DNA of 64,000 nt from MPNP01 sp965215545 (GCA_965215545.1 OZ244066.1:558001-622000); one strand, 5' to 3'; positions 28,358 through 39,700 are shown, counted from the stretch's first letter. The notes: generated by a model not told the origin, from the sequence alone. Made by a program: numbers and translations.

Positions 28358-28825
28358 ATGCCAAAGACACTCTATCTGGCGAATCAATATGGATTCTCAG
28401 TCCAGCAGAAGGACCGGCTCCTGCCCGAGATCGCCAACGCACTGGCTGCCCTCGGCATTGAGGTCTGGGAACCCTTTGCCCGCAACAACCAGATCGACTT
28501 CAGCCGCACCGGCTGGGCCTACGATGTCGGCCAGGCCGATTTCCGTGACGTCCGTGACTCCGATGGCATCTTTGCCATCGTCAATGGCTGTCCGCCCGAT
28601 GAGGGTGTCATGGTTGAACTCGGCATGGCCATTGCACTTGGCAAACCCACCTTTCTCTTTCGCGATGACTTCCGCCGCTGCACCGACAGCGACTCCTATC
28701 CCCTCAATCTCATGCTCTTTACCGGTCTGCCCCGCGAGGGCTGGGAGGCCTACTGGTACAGGTCCATCGATGAGATCGCCGATCCCGGCAAGGCCCTGGT
28801 CCAATGGATCGCCGCCGGCATCTGA
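28358..28825 (+). CDS. nucleoside 2-deoxyribosyltransferase family protein
   Basis: A 155-residue protein with LYLANQYGFSVQ at the N-terminus, then RDSDGIFAIVNGCPPDEGVMVELGMA in two overlapping blocks. This last part is the Asp/Glu catalytic and substrate-binding region of nucleoside 2-deoxyribosyltransferases, which swap bases between deoxynucleosides. The start ATG lies about 158 bp from the divergent TerB-DnaJ gene. Nucleotide salvage is the likely role, but related proteins have other N-glycosidase substrates. Confidence 0.8.
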   Translation: MPKTLYLANQYGFSVQQKDRLLPEIANALAALGIEVWEPFARNNQIDFSRTGWAYDVGQADFRDVRDSDGIFAIVNGCPPDEGVMVELGMAIALGKPTFLFRDDFRRCTDSDSYPLNLMLFTGLPREGWEAYWYRSIDEIADPGKALVQWIAAGI

Positions 28826-28939
28826 CGACATCCAGGACGCCGCCCCGGATCCTCGCAACAGCCCATCGACCGGGCGGACCCCACGCATGGAGGTTATGCC
28901 TGCACGGTAAGGGGAATTCCTGCATGCAACAGCGTGTGA

Positions 28940-29839
28940 TCAGGCCTCGAGAGGGATGCGCTCACGCTCCTGGTTGAGTTCGTGGACACGGCGGGTGACG
29001 CGTTCAAAGGCACGGTTCTCGATCTGGCGAATCCGCTCCTTGCTGACCTTGTATTTCTGCGAGAGGACCTCAAGCGTGTCGGAAGGTTCCTTGAGGCGGC
29101 GGCACAGAAAGATGTCCCGCTCCCGTTCATTGAGAACATCAAGGGCTTCCTGCAGCAACTGGCGCCGGTAGACCAGCTGATCCTGTTCGGCATATTCGTC
29201 CTCGTGAGAGGGGGAGTCATCCGGGAGCAGATCGATGTATTCAGTTCCACCCTCATCATCACCGGAGACCGAAACGTTGAGCGAGCTGTCATGGCCGGAA
29301 AGCCGACCGTACATCTGGACAACATCGGACTCGTTCACCTTCAGGATGTCCGCCACCCGGCGGATCTGGTCCGGGGTCGGGGGCTTGCCATCGACAACAC
29401 CGACCCTGGCCAAGGTCTTGCGGAGATTGAAGAAAAGTTTTTTCTGGGCCCCGGTCGTCCCGAGCTTGACCAGGCTGTAGGTCTTGATGATGAATTCCTG
29501 CACCTGGGCCCGGATCCACCAGATCGCATAGGTTGCCAGCCGGAATCCCTTGTCGGGTTGGAAGCGCTTGACCGCCATCATGAGGCCGATATTGGCTTCC
29601 GAAATCAGGTCGGGCAGCGGCAGTCCATAGCCACGGTAGTCATTGGCCACACGCGCCGCAAGCCGGAGGTGGGACGCGACAAGCTGGTGGGCCGCCTCCA
29701 CATCCCCCTCAACCTCATATCGCTTGGCCAGCGTGTATTCCTTCTCGGCGGTGAGGATGGGGTACTTGCGGATGCTGGCGAGGTACTCCTGGATCCCATG
29801 TTCCTTGCTTGGTACCGGAAGATTCGAATAGTTGCTCAT
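28940..29839 (-). CDS. rpoH: heat-shock sigma factor sigma-32
   Basis: This 299-residue sigma-70-family factor has region 2 LISEANIGLMMAVKRFQPDKG and YAIWWIRAQVQEFI, the RpoH box QKKLFFNLRKT that separates RpoH from other sigmas, and a region 4 helix-turn-helix VLSQKYKVSKERIRQIEN. It directs RNA polymerase to heat-shock promoters. It lies 97 bp downstream of the pseudouridine synthase gene in the same direction, an arrangement seen widely in alphaproteobacteria. Confidence 0.95.
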   Translation of the reverse strand: MSNYSNLPVPSKEHGIQEYLASIRKYPILTAEKEYTLAKRYEVEGDVEAAHQLVASHLRLAARVANDYRGYGLPLPDLISEANIGLMMAVKRFQPDKGFRLATYAIWWIRAQVQEFIIKTYSLVKLGTTGAQKKLFFNLRKTLARVGVVDGKPPTPDQIRRVADILKVNESDVVQMYGRLSGHDSSLNVSVSGDDEGGTEYIDLLPDDSPSHEDEYAEQDQLVYRRQLLQEALDVLNERERDIFLCRRLKEPSDTLEVLSQKYKVSKERIRQIENRAFERVTRRVHELNQERERIPLEA

Positions 29840-29936
29840 CGGCGCCCTGATTGTCGACAGTTCCCGCCAATGATAGGCCCCCGGCAGCCATCTGTCAAGT
29901 CACCAGGCACTCTGAATCATTCTAAACATCTGCCTG

Positions 29937-30956
29937 TCATGATGTTCTGTCCTGGTCATGCTGCAGCACAGCAAGGAGAGCACACATGTCATCAGGCAAT
30001 GCAGCCACAAATGTCATCCGCTCACCGCTGACAGGATGATCGAACGACAGCTCGCCGGCATGCAAGGCCTGCCGCGGGAAAGCCTGCACCACCTCCTGCC
30101 ATGCCGGGTTGACGTGCTGGGGCAAGGTCGTGGCGCCGGCCCCATAGAGCCGGTCCCCGATCAGGGGGTGGCCAAGATGGGCCAGATGCACACGGATCTG
30201 ATGGGTGCGGCCAGTCTCGAGATGGCACCGGACGTGGGAACAGGTGGCCGCTGCCAGTGACCGGATGCACCGGACATGTGTCACTGCCCGCTTGCCATGG
30301 GCGACATGGACGGCATTGCGCAGCCGGTTGTGCCGATCCCGCCCGATGACCCCGGCAAGCCGGAAGGCTCCGTCCCCCTTGGCTGCAATCCGCATGTTGC
30401 GTACCGATCGGGTGCCAAGGGTCCGGAGATCCCCCCGAACGACAGCCATGTAGGTCCTCCGGGCGGTGTGGGCGGCAAACTGGGCAGTCAATGCCAGCAT
30501 GGACCGCTCGTGCCGTGCCACGACCAGCAGACCTGTCGTATCCTTGTCGAGACGGTGGACAAGGCCGGGATCGGTCGCCCTGCCCCCTGATGCGCTCTGG
30601 CAATGATGAAGTACGGCGTTCAACAGCGTCCCCCGTCGATGGCCCGGGGCCGGATGGACAACCATGCCGGCCCGCTTGTTGATCACCAGGATGTCCTCAT
30701 CCTCATGGACAATGTCGAGGGGGATGTCCTCGGCGGCAGCGGGAGTCTGTTGATGCGCTGGCAGCGTGAGATCATAGACCGCGCCGCTGCGGGCCGGCGC
30801 AGCACAATTGTTGATGACCACACCGTCGCGGGTGACGCAGCCGCAGCGAATCAGTTTGCTGATACGGGACCGTGACAGGCTGATCTCCGCTGGCAGGGAT
30901 GCCGCCAATGCGGTATCGAGACGTCCGGCGGCGCTGTCCCTGATCCGGACAGTCAT
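29937..30956 (-). CDS. rluD: RluD-family 23S rRNA pseudouridine synthase
   Basis: An N-terminal S4 RNA-binding domain (LSRSRISKLIRCGCVTRDG) precedes the RluA-type catalytic domain, with the active aspartate in GLVHRLDKDTTGLLVVAR and the blocks ILVINKRAGMVVHPA and GRTHQIRVHL. RluD forms pseudouridines in helix 69 of 23S rRNA. ATG 30956 (MTVRIRDSAAGRLD) is preferred; an in-frame ATG at 30977 would overlap the divergent gene's start. Only about 20 bp separate the two divergent starts, so their promoters must lie inside coding sequence. Confidence 0.9.
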   Translation of the reverse strand: MTVRIRDSAAGRLDTALAASLPAEISLSRSRISKLIRCGCVTRDGVVINNCAAPARSGAVYDLTLPAHQQTPAAAEDIPLDIVHEDEDILVINKRAGMVVHPAPGHRRGTLLNAVLHHCQSASGGRATDPGLVHRLDKDTTGLLVVARHERSMLALTAQFAAHTARRTYMAVVRGDLRTLGTRSVRNMRIAAKGDGAFRLAGVIGRDRHNRLRNAVHVAHGKRAVTHVRCIRSLAAATCSHVRCHLETGRTHQIRVHLAHLGHPLIGDRLYGAGATTLPQHVNPAWQEVVQAFPRQALHAGELSFDHPVSGERMTFVAALPDDMCALLAVLQHDQDRTS

Positions 30957-30975
30957 GCTGGGTTCGGGGGCCATC

Positions 30976-31287
30976 ATGCAGAACGACTACGACCGGAGTG
31001 AGGATGAGCGAACCACCCTGAAATGGCTCCGGATTCTCGTGCTGGTCCTGACCGTGACCATGATTGGCGGATTTCTGGTCATCGTCGTTCTGTTCATCCT
31101 GAAATTCCAGAGTCTCGGGCAGGCCACCCTGCCCCTGCCTGAGGAGATCACCCTTGCCCCGGGGCAGGAGGCAGCCGGGTTTGTCCAGGGTGACCGCCAC
31201 TTCTATGTCATTACCCGCAATGATACCATTCGCGTCCATGATGCAGTCACCGGCACGCTTGTCCAGGAGATCAGGCTGGTTGAGTGA
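30976..31287 (+). CDS. DUF6476 single-span membrane protein
   Basis: A 103-residue protein starting MQNDYDRSEDERTTLKWLR, with one transmembrane segment (ILVLVLTVTMIGGFLVIVVLFI) and a small outer domain ending in TGTLVQEIRLVE. It matches the DUF6476 pattern, a family normally found divergent from rluD in alphaproteobacteria. ATG 30976 is chosen over the longer upstream frame because GGGGG lies at ribosome-site distance and the residues before it are not protein-like. Function unknown. Confidence 0.75.
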   Translation: MQNDYDRSEDERTTLKWLRILVLVLTVTMIGGFLVIVVLFILKFQSLGQATLPLPEEITLAPGQEAAGFVQGDRHFYVITRNDTIRVHDAVTGTLVQEIRLVE

Positions 31288-32329
31288 CAGCCTCTCCGGC
31301 CCTCGACCACCAGCGGCCCAAGACACTGCAGCGACCGGGAGACACCGGCTTGTCCTGATGGCCACAACGCACACGGGGAGTCCGTCCCTGATCCCTGCAT
31401 GCCGATCGGGTCGTGTCCCGCGTCATGGGAACAGGATCGCGATCCTGGTTGCCTGATCATCCAACCCGACAGGATCCTCGCGCAGACCGGTGGCGGTTCC
31501 CGGCACCGGATACCGCTCCCGAGAGGATGGCAGGAATGTGGGCGAGGTGGGCAGAGGCACCCTGTGGAGACCATGGGGACGGTGTATTCGACCGGACAGG
31601 ACAGTCTGGCCGGTGGGCCTGGACCTGGCGCATGGACACCGATTTCTCCGTTGGCCACGGCAGCCCTTGCCATCGGTCGGCTGGACCCTGAATGACCCGG
31701 CGTGCCTTGATTGAAATGGCAGAGATGTCGCTGGAGGCCGATGCGAATGCCCGCCGTGCAAGGGACCAGACGCCCCCGCACCCGGATGTCCGCAAAGGAT
31801 GGGCTGGTCCTGTTTCGGTGAGACTCGAATCGGGAGCCAGCATCGAGACCCGTGACGGTGTCGGCTGGACTCCCCTGCATAACGCCGCCCGCGGCGACCT
31901 CATCGAGGCGACCCGGCTGATCGCCGCAGGCGGAACTCGAACCGTATGATTGTTTGCCTGACTCAGGGTGGCAGAGCGCTGAAAGCGTTCTTGGTGCAGG
32001 GGACGGAATCGATGGCATGGGGGCTGCCCGGTGCCGGGCCCAATCTCCCAATTGCCGCCATTCCCGAAGCCCAGAGCCGGGACAGTCTCGGTCTTACCGC
32101 CATCCCGGGACCGACACGGATCTGTCTCGAGACAGGTGATGCGTGGCTCTCTGACCTGACCGTCCGACCCTGCTGGCCATGACCGGCGATCGTCCGCCTC
32201 AATGAACGCCGTACTGGCCGGAGCGGTGTCCCTGTCCGCCAGCCGATCACGGTGCACAGGCGTCCGCAGTTGCGCGGTGCGCCCGGGATCCCTAGACTGG
32301 CCGGGTCTGACGAAGAGAGGATTGCCGTG
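31288..32329. other. gene-poor kilobase with ankyrin debris
   Basis: Apart from the ankyrin-like fragment at 31692-31949, this stretch shows no credible gene. Long frames on the reverse strand (for example 31457-33175) are shadows produced by high GC. A ribosome site AGAGAGG closes the region just before the AAA ATPase start. Confidence 0.45.
31692..31949 (+). pseudogene. ankyrin-repeat protein fragment
   Basis: An 85-codon frame contains one good ankyrin repeat, ASIETRDGVGWTPLHNAARG, followed by LIEATRLIAAGG. A degraded one precedes it (ADANARRARDQTPPHPDVRK, where QTPLH would be expected). No signal peptide or further repeats remain. It is probably the leftover of a longer ankyrin protein; a short functional peptide is less likely. 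Confidence 0.5.
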
Positions 32330-34110
32330 ATGGCGCTCGCCAGGAAGGAGCTTGCAGACTTTGTCAATCGCGACGAGGGCGATGCACCCCCGGTGTTTGT
32401 CGGCCGCAAGGATGTCTTGGCCGATATCCTGGCCGCTGCCGACCGGAGTTGGGCCGGCCTTGACGGGGTACAGGGTCGTGCCAAGGACACCCGGATCATC
32501 CAGGGCGCCCCGGGTGCCGGCAAGAGCACCATCCTCGCCGAGTTGGCCCGCCGGGCGGCGACCGCGGCACCCGACGGTGGAACGACGCAGGTTCTTTCTC
32601 TCAATTCTGCCGACATCAACGAACCCATCGACATCCTCCGACCACTGGCGGAGCGGGTCGATCCCGCCAGGGCCCAGGAGTTCCTGGCCCGGTTCCAGAC
32701 CACCCGCACTGTGGGCGGCTCGGTGGGAGCATTGCAGACGGCCGTCACCGGCACCCGCACCACGACCACCACCCCATATGCGCCCGAGCCGACCCTGGCC
32801 GCCTTCCGCGACTGGGTGCGGGACACAACGGATAATGGTCTGCAGGGCCCCATCATCATCGCCATCGATGAGGCCCAGCGCCTGCGGTATCCGGACACAC
32901 ACCCGGTGGCCAAGGTGCTGCAGGGCCTGCATGACAACACGACTGGCCTGCCCCTGACTCTCGGGCTGGCTGGCCTCGGCGACACCGACGCCCGGGCCAT
33001 GGACATGGGCCTGACCCGGGGCAAGCGCCGCCACGCCATCGGGGGCCTGACCGCCCCCGAGGTCACCACCCTCTTCACCGGCTTCTGCCGGCATTACGGT
33101 CTGGATCCCACCGGCCATGCAGACGCTCTCGAAGCCCTGGCCCGACCCTGCGAGGGCTGGCCACGCCACCTCCACTTCGCCCTGCAGGCCCTCGGTCGGG
33201 CGGTCCTGGCCACCGCAGGCGATCTGAGCGCGGTGGACTGGGAGACAGCCGCCGCCGAGGCGGCCGCGAGCCGTCTCGACTACTACCGGAGCCAGCAGCG
33301 CGGTGCCCTGCAGGCATGCCCGGCGCTCGTCGGGACCGTGCTAGCCGATCTTGCGCCCGGCCAGCGCCGCCTCCATGTGATCGACTTGATCGAACAGTAT
33401 GATGGGGCACACCCGGGCCAGGCGTGGCAGGTCCCCGAAGGCATGACACCAAGGTCCCTGACCGACCATCTTCTCCATCGCGGCGTGCTTCAGGAAGAGC
33501 CAGACGGGTCCCTGACTTGCCCCATCCCCTCCTTCCGGTCCTATCTTGTCCGTGACTGGACCCGCATGGAGGTCGAGACGCTGGACAGCGCGGCAGAGGG
33601 CAAGACTCCCGGTGCCCACGCCACCCGAATCCTCGCCGCCACGGAGCCCCACACCGAGGAGGAGATCAGCCGCTGGGAGGCCTTGGCGACCACCTGGCGG
33701 CGGCGGCCGCGGATGCAGCAGCCCTGGCCACCGTCACCGACAGCCCCACCGATGCCGACCGGGCCCGCGCGGCCACCCTTCTTGCCACCCTGGCGGCGGC
33801 CGGCCCGGCCCCACCTGCAGGTGCAGACAGCCCGACCCTGCCCCGGGTGCTCCCGCATGCCGAGAGGGCTGTCGTGGCTCTTGAGGAGAGGGTCGACGTG
33901 GTGCGGGGCGCGGCCCAGGCTCTCCGTGATGGCAAGGCCGATCCCGGGCGGGCCGCCATACTCGCGGATGTGGCCGGTCTGCCCGGAGAGGCGATGGCCG
34001 CCAGCCCAGACGAGCGGCTCGAGTGGGCGATCGCATATCTGGCCGAGGAGAGGCCAGGGGCGGCGACTCCCGAATCACCGGTGGCGAGCGGGCCTGCGGT
34101 GGAAGTCTGA
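32330..34110 (+). pseudogene. AAA/STAND ATPase paralogue 1, -1 frameshift near 33710
   Basis: ATG 32330 follows the ribosome site AGAGAGG. The N-terminus reads FVNRDEGDAPPVFVGRKDVL, then Walker A GAPGAGKST, Walker B IIIAIDEAQRL near 180 and a sensor-like GLAGLGDTDARAMDMGL. The frame then shifts at GGCGGCGGCGG (33702-33713). In the -1 frame the remainder continues in perfect register with the paralogue at 55038-56870 (PTDADRARAATLLATL, LPHAERAVVALEE) to the stop at 34110. It may be a true pseudogene, a repeat-tract sequencing error or, less likely, programmed slippage. Function is unknown. The fold resembles Cdc6/STAND ATPases. Confidence 0.7.
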
Positions 34111-34539
34111 TTTCTGCCACCTTGAATGCCCAACTCACGGAACAGCCAGCCGTACCCAAGTCCATCGGCGCACGTCTTGGGCGGTACGGTATCCGGCCCG
34201 CGGGTGCGGGCACGCCGAGTCGATATCATGGCGCGTTGGAGCCAGTCACTGCCTGTTGGGCCGACGTCCTGACCGGGCCAGGGACAGACCGACCGGATTG
34301 ATGCCGCAGTGACCCGGTGGGCGGGGTCCATGCAAGGTCGATGCGAGTCCCCATGAACAGGCCAGGTGCAATGAACCACTCCAGGCCACAGGGGCCTGCT
34401 GGCAATTCCACCATGCCCGGTTCGGGTGAAGTTGTTTGGTTCTCGATCCGGGACAGGCCTCTGATCGGAGGGTCGTTCGATCGACGCTCGGATCGAGAAA
34501 CAATTTGCCAAGCGAGCGGGAAGTGGCGATAATCGTATC
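34111..34539. other. intergenic region upstream of dnaG, no gene recognised
   Basis: About 430 bp without a credible ORF. A small inverted repeat around GGTCGTTCGATCGACG (34471-34486) lies about 60 bp before the dnaG start. Its meaning is unknown. Confidence 0.4.
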
Positions 34540-36558
34540 ATGACCATCCCCGAGGCATTTCTTGACGATCTGAAGGCCCGCACCTCCATATCAAGGGTGA
34601 TTGGGCGATTTGTCAGTTGGGACGACCGCAAATCGAAGCCCGCCAACGGCGATTATTGGGCCTGCTGTCCGTTCCACAAGGAGAAATCACCGTCATTCCA
34701 TGTCACCGAAAGCCGGGGTACGTACTATTGCTTCGGCTGTCATGCGAAGGGAAACGCCTTCACGTTTCTCAAGGCACACCGGAACATGAATTTCCGCCAG
34801 TCCATCGAGTATCTCGCCGGACTTGCCGGCATGGAGATCCCTGAGGAAACGCCAGCCGATCGGGCCAAGGCCGACCAACAGTCCCTGCTGTTGCGCCTGC
34901 TCGAGCGGGCCGACCGTTACTATCGGCGCTGCCTGCATGACCCTTCAGGCCGTCTGGCCCTCGACTACATCCGTTCTCGTGGGTTCCGGCCGGAAACTCT
35001 GGAACATTTTGGGGTCGGTTATGCCCCGGCCGGGAGCAAGTTGCTGGAGTTGTGCCGTTCTGAAGGCATCACTGATGCCCAGCTGATTGATGCGGGCCTG
35101 GCTCGGGAGAGCCGGGATGGCGCCGGAGTCTACCCGGTCTTTCGGGATCGCCTGATGATACCGATCACCGACCTGAAGGGCCGGACCATTGCCTTTGGTG
35201 GCCGGGCAATGCAGGACAGCGTACCAGCCAAGTACCTGAACTCGCCGGCAACCCAACTGTTCAACAAGGGCACGGTCCTGTTCAATCACCGGACGGCACG
35301 GTCGGCGGCTGTCCAGGAGCAGCGGCTTGTCGTCACCGAGGGCTACCTTGATGTGCTGGCTCTGCACGAGGTGGGGCTTGTGCGCACGGTGGCCCCGCTG
35401 GGGACTGCGATCACTGACAGCCATCTTCAGCAATTGTGGCAGATGCACCCCACCCCGATCCTGTGTCTTGATGGGGACGAGGCCGGGCGGCGGGCCGCCA
35501 CTCAGGCCATGCACCGTGCCTTGCCGCTCCTCAGGCCCGGTGCCAGCCTGGAATTCTGCATCCTGCCCGATGGTCTTGATCCCGATGACGTGATCCGCCA
35601 GTCGGGAGCAGATGCCCTGCACAGGCAGCTCGCCAATGCCGTGCAATTTCAACACTTCCTCTGGGACAGGTTCGTGGGCGGGCGGCCACTCAAATCCCCG
35701 GACCAGCAGGCCAGACTGCGCTCCGAGCTCGGAAAGACCCTGGACCGGATCGAAAACACCAATGTCCGCAAGACCTATCAGTCCTACATCTTCAACCGGG
35801 TCTACAACGAAATCCAGAACAAGTTCTCCCGCACCAGGGAACGGGAACAGGGTCTGGCCACGGCCCGGGATCGGGCGGAAGCGGATCTCACCGAGAGTTA
35901 TCTGCGGGCGGATCCCCGCTATTTCGATTCAGCCTGTGTTCTGGCACTCTGCCTGCACCATCCGGAGCTGATCGATGCCAACATGGCCAGGCTGGAAGGT
36001 CTTGCCCTGCCGACAACCCATGACCATCAGCAGATTCTCGCAACTCTTCTGGAGATCAAGGCGGCAAGAGCAGACCCCCCGGACCTTGAGCGGCGACTGG
36101 CCCAGCGTGTGGGGCGGAAATCCCTTGACAGGCTGCTCGGGCTGAAACAGCTGCAGATCCATCCGGAGCTCGCCGCGCCCGACCAGGGTGAGGCTGCCGC
36201 ACAGTTGCTCGAGGATGCGTTGTTCCGGCTCGAGACCATCGCCTGGCATACGGAGTTGGTCGCCGCCATTGATGCAAGGCCCGCCGATGCGGAATGCGGC
36301 CATTCCGCCGAGCAGCTCTATCGGCTCGAGGCCGACATGCATGCGCGACTGTCGGCGGCCACGGCCGCACAGGATACCGTCATGCTTGGCCATGTGCCTG
36401 TCAGCCAGGAGGATCTCCAGCGACTCGATGACGAAATCAACGCCCCCCGCCCCCCGCGACGGGCCCGGGCGCGATCCCCCGGCAGCGAGACATCCACACG
36501 CCAGGCGGTCCCCGAGGACGATCTGGCAGCCCTGGCGGCGGAACTTGGCCAGGCATGA
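34540..36558 (+). CDS. dnaG: DNA primase
   Basis: A full-length bacterial primase of 672 residues. It has an N-terminal CHC2 zinc finger (CCPFHKEKSPSFHV with YYCFGCHAKG), the RNA-polymerase core with FRDRLMIPITDLKGRTIAFG, a Toprim domain (VVTEGYLDVLALHE, LCLDGDEAGRRAA) and a helical C-terminal DnaB-interaction part. It synthesises RNA primers at the replication fork. It stands directly before rpoD, the usual macromolecular-synthesis order without rpsU. Confidence 0.96.
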   Translation: MTIPEAFLDDLKARTSISRVIGRFVSWDDRKSKPANGDYWACCPFHKEKSPSFHVTESRGTYYCFGCHAKGNAFTFLKAHRNMNFRQSIEYLAGLAGMEIPEETPADRAKADQQSLLLRLLERADRYYRRCLHDPSGRLALDYIRSRGFRPETLEHFGVGYAPAGSKLLELCRSEGITDAQLIDAGLARESRDGAGVYPVFRDRLMIPITDLKGRTIAFGGRAMQDSVPAKYLNSPATQLFNKGTVLFNHRTARSAAVQEQRLVVTEGYLDVLALHEVGLVRTVAPLGTAITDSHLQQLWQMHPTPILCLDGDEAGRRAATQAMHRALPLLRPGASLEFCILPDGLDPDDVIRQSGADALHRQLANAVQFQHFLWDRFVGGRPLKSPDQQARLRSELGKTLDRIENTNVRKTYQSYIFNRVYNEIQNKFSRTREREQGLATARDRAEADLTESYLRADPRYFDSACVLALCLHHPELIDANMARLEGLALPTTHDHQQILATLLEIKAARADPPDLERRLAQRVGRKSLDRLLGLKQLQIHPELAAPDQGEAAAQLLEDALFRLETIAWHTELVAAIDARPADAECGHSAEQLYRLEADMHARLSAATAAQDTVMLGHVPVSQEDLQRLDDEINAPRPPRRARARSPGSETSTRQAVPEDDLAALAAELGQA

Positions 36559-36609
36559 CCCCGGACCCACAAGGGCTGGCAGCGACCTGCTGACTGTGGG
36601 GTGGAACCG

Positions 36610-36741
36610 ATGGAAATTTTTGTGGCCGGGGCATTGCTGTTGGCAATTGGTGCCCTATCTTTAGGTGTGAGGCCGTATGGGTTGAGCAGGAGCGCGGGAG
36701 CAGACCGGACCACACTGTCCCGGATCTGCCGGTCAGCCTGA
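36610..36741 (+). CDS. possible 43-residue membrane peptide between dnaG and rpoD
   Basis: ATG 36610 to TGA 36741 encodes a peptide starting MEIFVAGALLLAIGALSLGV, a convincing single membrane span, followed by a short basic tail. No strong ribosome site is visible (GGAACCG upstream). It could be a chance frame in the rpoD leader. Listed because hydrophobic N-termini of this quality are uncommon in this window's intergenic DNA. Confidence 0.25.
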   Translation: MEIFVAGALLLAIGALSLGVRPYGLSRSAGADRTTLSRICRSA

Positions 36742-36777
36742 TGTCGCAGTCATGACGGTTCACGGAGGTCAATCGGA

Positions 36778-39700
36778 ATGGAAGAGACGAGTCTGACCGA
36801 GGTCACACTGCGGGAGTTGTTCCTGAAGGCCAAGAGTCAGGGCTGCATCGACGAGGCAGAACTGACATCCCAGTTGCAGGCGATCAATTATGACGCGGGC
36901 CAGATCGGCAACATCAAGGACCGGCTCCAGGAGAATGGTGTGTCGATCCTGGCTGGCGGCGCCAGCGTTGCCGTCAGTGCCGGATCGAGCGGAGCCGGGG
37001 ACAGCCAGTATGATGGGACCGATCCCTATGACCTGCCAGAAGATTATTCGCTGGAGACAGAAAAGGCCCTGAGCCGGGTCATCGACGATTGGTCCGGGTC
37101 AATTTATCAGGCCCTGTTCCAGATCCCCCAGGCCTCCACCACCCTGATTGACTGGCATGAACGGAGCCAGTGTGGGGATATCCCGCTTGATGCATTCATC
37201 GACACACTGGCCGAGGTCCAGAAACGCCCGGGCAAGATTGCCTCGAGCAAGAACGGTGTCCGGTCCCACAGTTCCATGACGCACATGCTGCAGGACACAC
37301 GGGGCAAGCTCAGTGATCGGGAACGTCAAGCCCTCGAGCGGGTGCTGACCCGCATCGCCCGAATCCACGAGGAGTACCGGGGTCTGCATGACCGGCGCCT
37401 CGAATATCTGGCCGGTCGAGCCGATCGCTACACCAAGGCCCAGGCCCGTCGCTATCTGCGGGTCCGGGACGAGCTGCACGAGACGGCGATGAAGATCGCC
37501 GTCTCCCGCACGGTCGTGGCCGACCAGATCAAGGATGTGACAACCCGGGTGGCAGAAATTCAAGCCGTCGAGACGCGCTGGCTTGAACTGGCGGCCAGGG
37601 CCGGCATCAGCACAGGTGACTTCCGGGCGGCCTGGCATGGCAAGGAGCTGGTGCCGGACTGGCTTGCCCACCGTGCGGGCAACGGCTCGACTCAATGGCA
37701 GAAGCTGGCCCGGCTGGCCGGTAACGAGGCCACCGAACTCGCTGCGAAGATGGAAACAGTCTGCCAACAGACAGGCCTTGATCCCGACGAATTCCGGCAA
37801 CTGGCCGCCAAGGCCACAACAGCCCACACGCAGCTTGAGGCCGCCCGAGCAGAACTCAGGGACTACTTCCAGCCCGTTCTTGAGGCAATCATTGCCGAAA
37901 AGAAGGAGATCCACCCCCGCGAGTCCGGCATCAATGCCAAGGCCCGGGAGGCCTTGTCCCTCGCCATCGATTCCTACCATCATGACCAAGAGGACTTTTT
38001 CGACTTTGCCCAGCAGTTCCTGCGCAATGTGATCGGGATGCCCAGCACCAGCATTTATGCCGATGATGCGGAATGGGACTACGACAGCACCCATCTCTAC
38101 TCCGAGGATGGTGAGGAGATCGTTGATGATGGGGAGCTCGCGCTCGATCGGGACCGGAGCGACGAGGCCCTGGAGGGCAAGGAAACCGACCGCGGTGAGA
38201 TTGTCGAATACGCCAGCGGCACGACAGCCCTGGACCGCAGCACGGATCCGGTCCGGATGTATTTTCATGAGATGAGTCATGTCGATCTCCTGTCCCGTGA
38301 GGGCGAGATCGCCATTGCCAAGCGCATCGAGGCCGGAGAAAAGGAAATCATTGCCGCACTCTGCACCAGTCCCCTGACCTACAAGGCCATTGCCGTCTGG
38401 TACCAGGAGATCCTGGATGGAGAGGCCTCACTGCGGGATGTCATCGATCTTGAAGCCACCTATCACTCCTTCCGCAAGCCACGGGTGCTCGATATGGAGA
38501 AAGTGGTGGGCTCGGAGGTCATCAACCGCATCGCCCAGATCGCCGAGCAGGTGGACCAGCACATGCCCCGCGACAGGTCTTTGCTGAAACTTGAACTGGC
38601 GCGGATCCAGAAGAACCAATCGGCCCTGCTCGAGTCGGAAATCCACCATCGGGCGGCGATTCGGGCCCTGTGCGACTCCTTCGCCCTGCATGAAAACCAG
38701 AATTCAATGCTGATCCAGCGGGTCTCCCAGGTCCACAATCGCTATGTGAAGATTGATGCGGCCTTGAACCAGATCGCCAATCGTGAAAAGGTCGGGTCGG
38801 AATCCCTGCGGCGGATCCTCTACCAGTCTGCCGAGAATCCCGACTGGCTCAAGCAGCTGGGCAAGCAGGGCGGGACGTTCTGGGCCCAACTGAATCTGAA
38901 ACTGCGCAACGACCTGCCGGTGCTGATCCGCAAGATGCGCGAATGCATCCGCCAGACCAGTCTCACGACATCGGAGCTGGAGATGCTGGCCACGCAGGTG
39001 ACGGGCTATCGCAAGGCCCTGCAAGGCCGGGCGCGGATGGAATCCGAGATGCATCATCATGACATGTTCCTCTACGATGTGGAGGACTGGTTTGCCGGCA
39101 TCGAATCCGGGGCCCTGGCACTCGATTCCGTCATCAACCTCAGTACGTCCCGTCTTGGCCAGGACAGGAGTGGTGATTCAGCCACTCCGGCCCTTCACTG
39201 TGTACAGGCCTATCGCCGGCAGTTCCGGCAGTTCCGGCAACGCCACACAGCGCGTCTCGACTACGTCTGTGGCAAGAATGACCGCTTCACGGTCACCCAG
39301 CAGCGGCGCCTGGACAGTGACAAGAGTGAACTGCTCGAGATCCTGGCTCCGATTGTCTTCAAGCGCCACCGGGTGGAGGCCAGCGCCGCCAAACTCGTGG
39401 CCAACTGGCAACGGTGGCAGGAACTTGAATCCCGCCTGGCCGCAACGGCCAGGTCCCACAAGATCAGCCGCTCCGACTTTTTCAACGCGGTGGCGTCCAA
39501 TTGCCGCAAGAGTCAATGGCGCACCGTGATCAAGGGGAAGAAGGTGGCCGCCTGGCAGACGATTGACTGCCGCAAGGGCGGCACGTTTGCGACCCTCATT
39601 GCCGACATGCAGGCCTTTGTTACCGACCTCAAGAGCGATCCGGAGTCGTTTCGCAAGGGCATCTCGGCCAAGCTGATCAACCAGGCCAACCAGGATCCCC

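Noticed and set aside
31457..33175. 572-codon frame on the reverse strand
   Set aside because: It runs antisense to the AAA ATPase gene, whose motifs are unmistakable. The reverse translation is rich in Gly, Arg and Gln without any domain, as is usual for GC-rich shadow frames.
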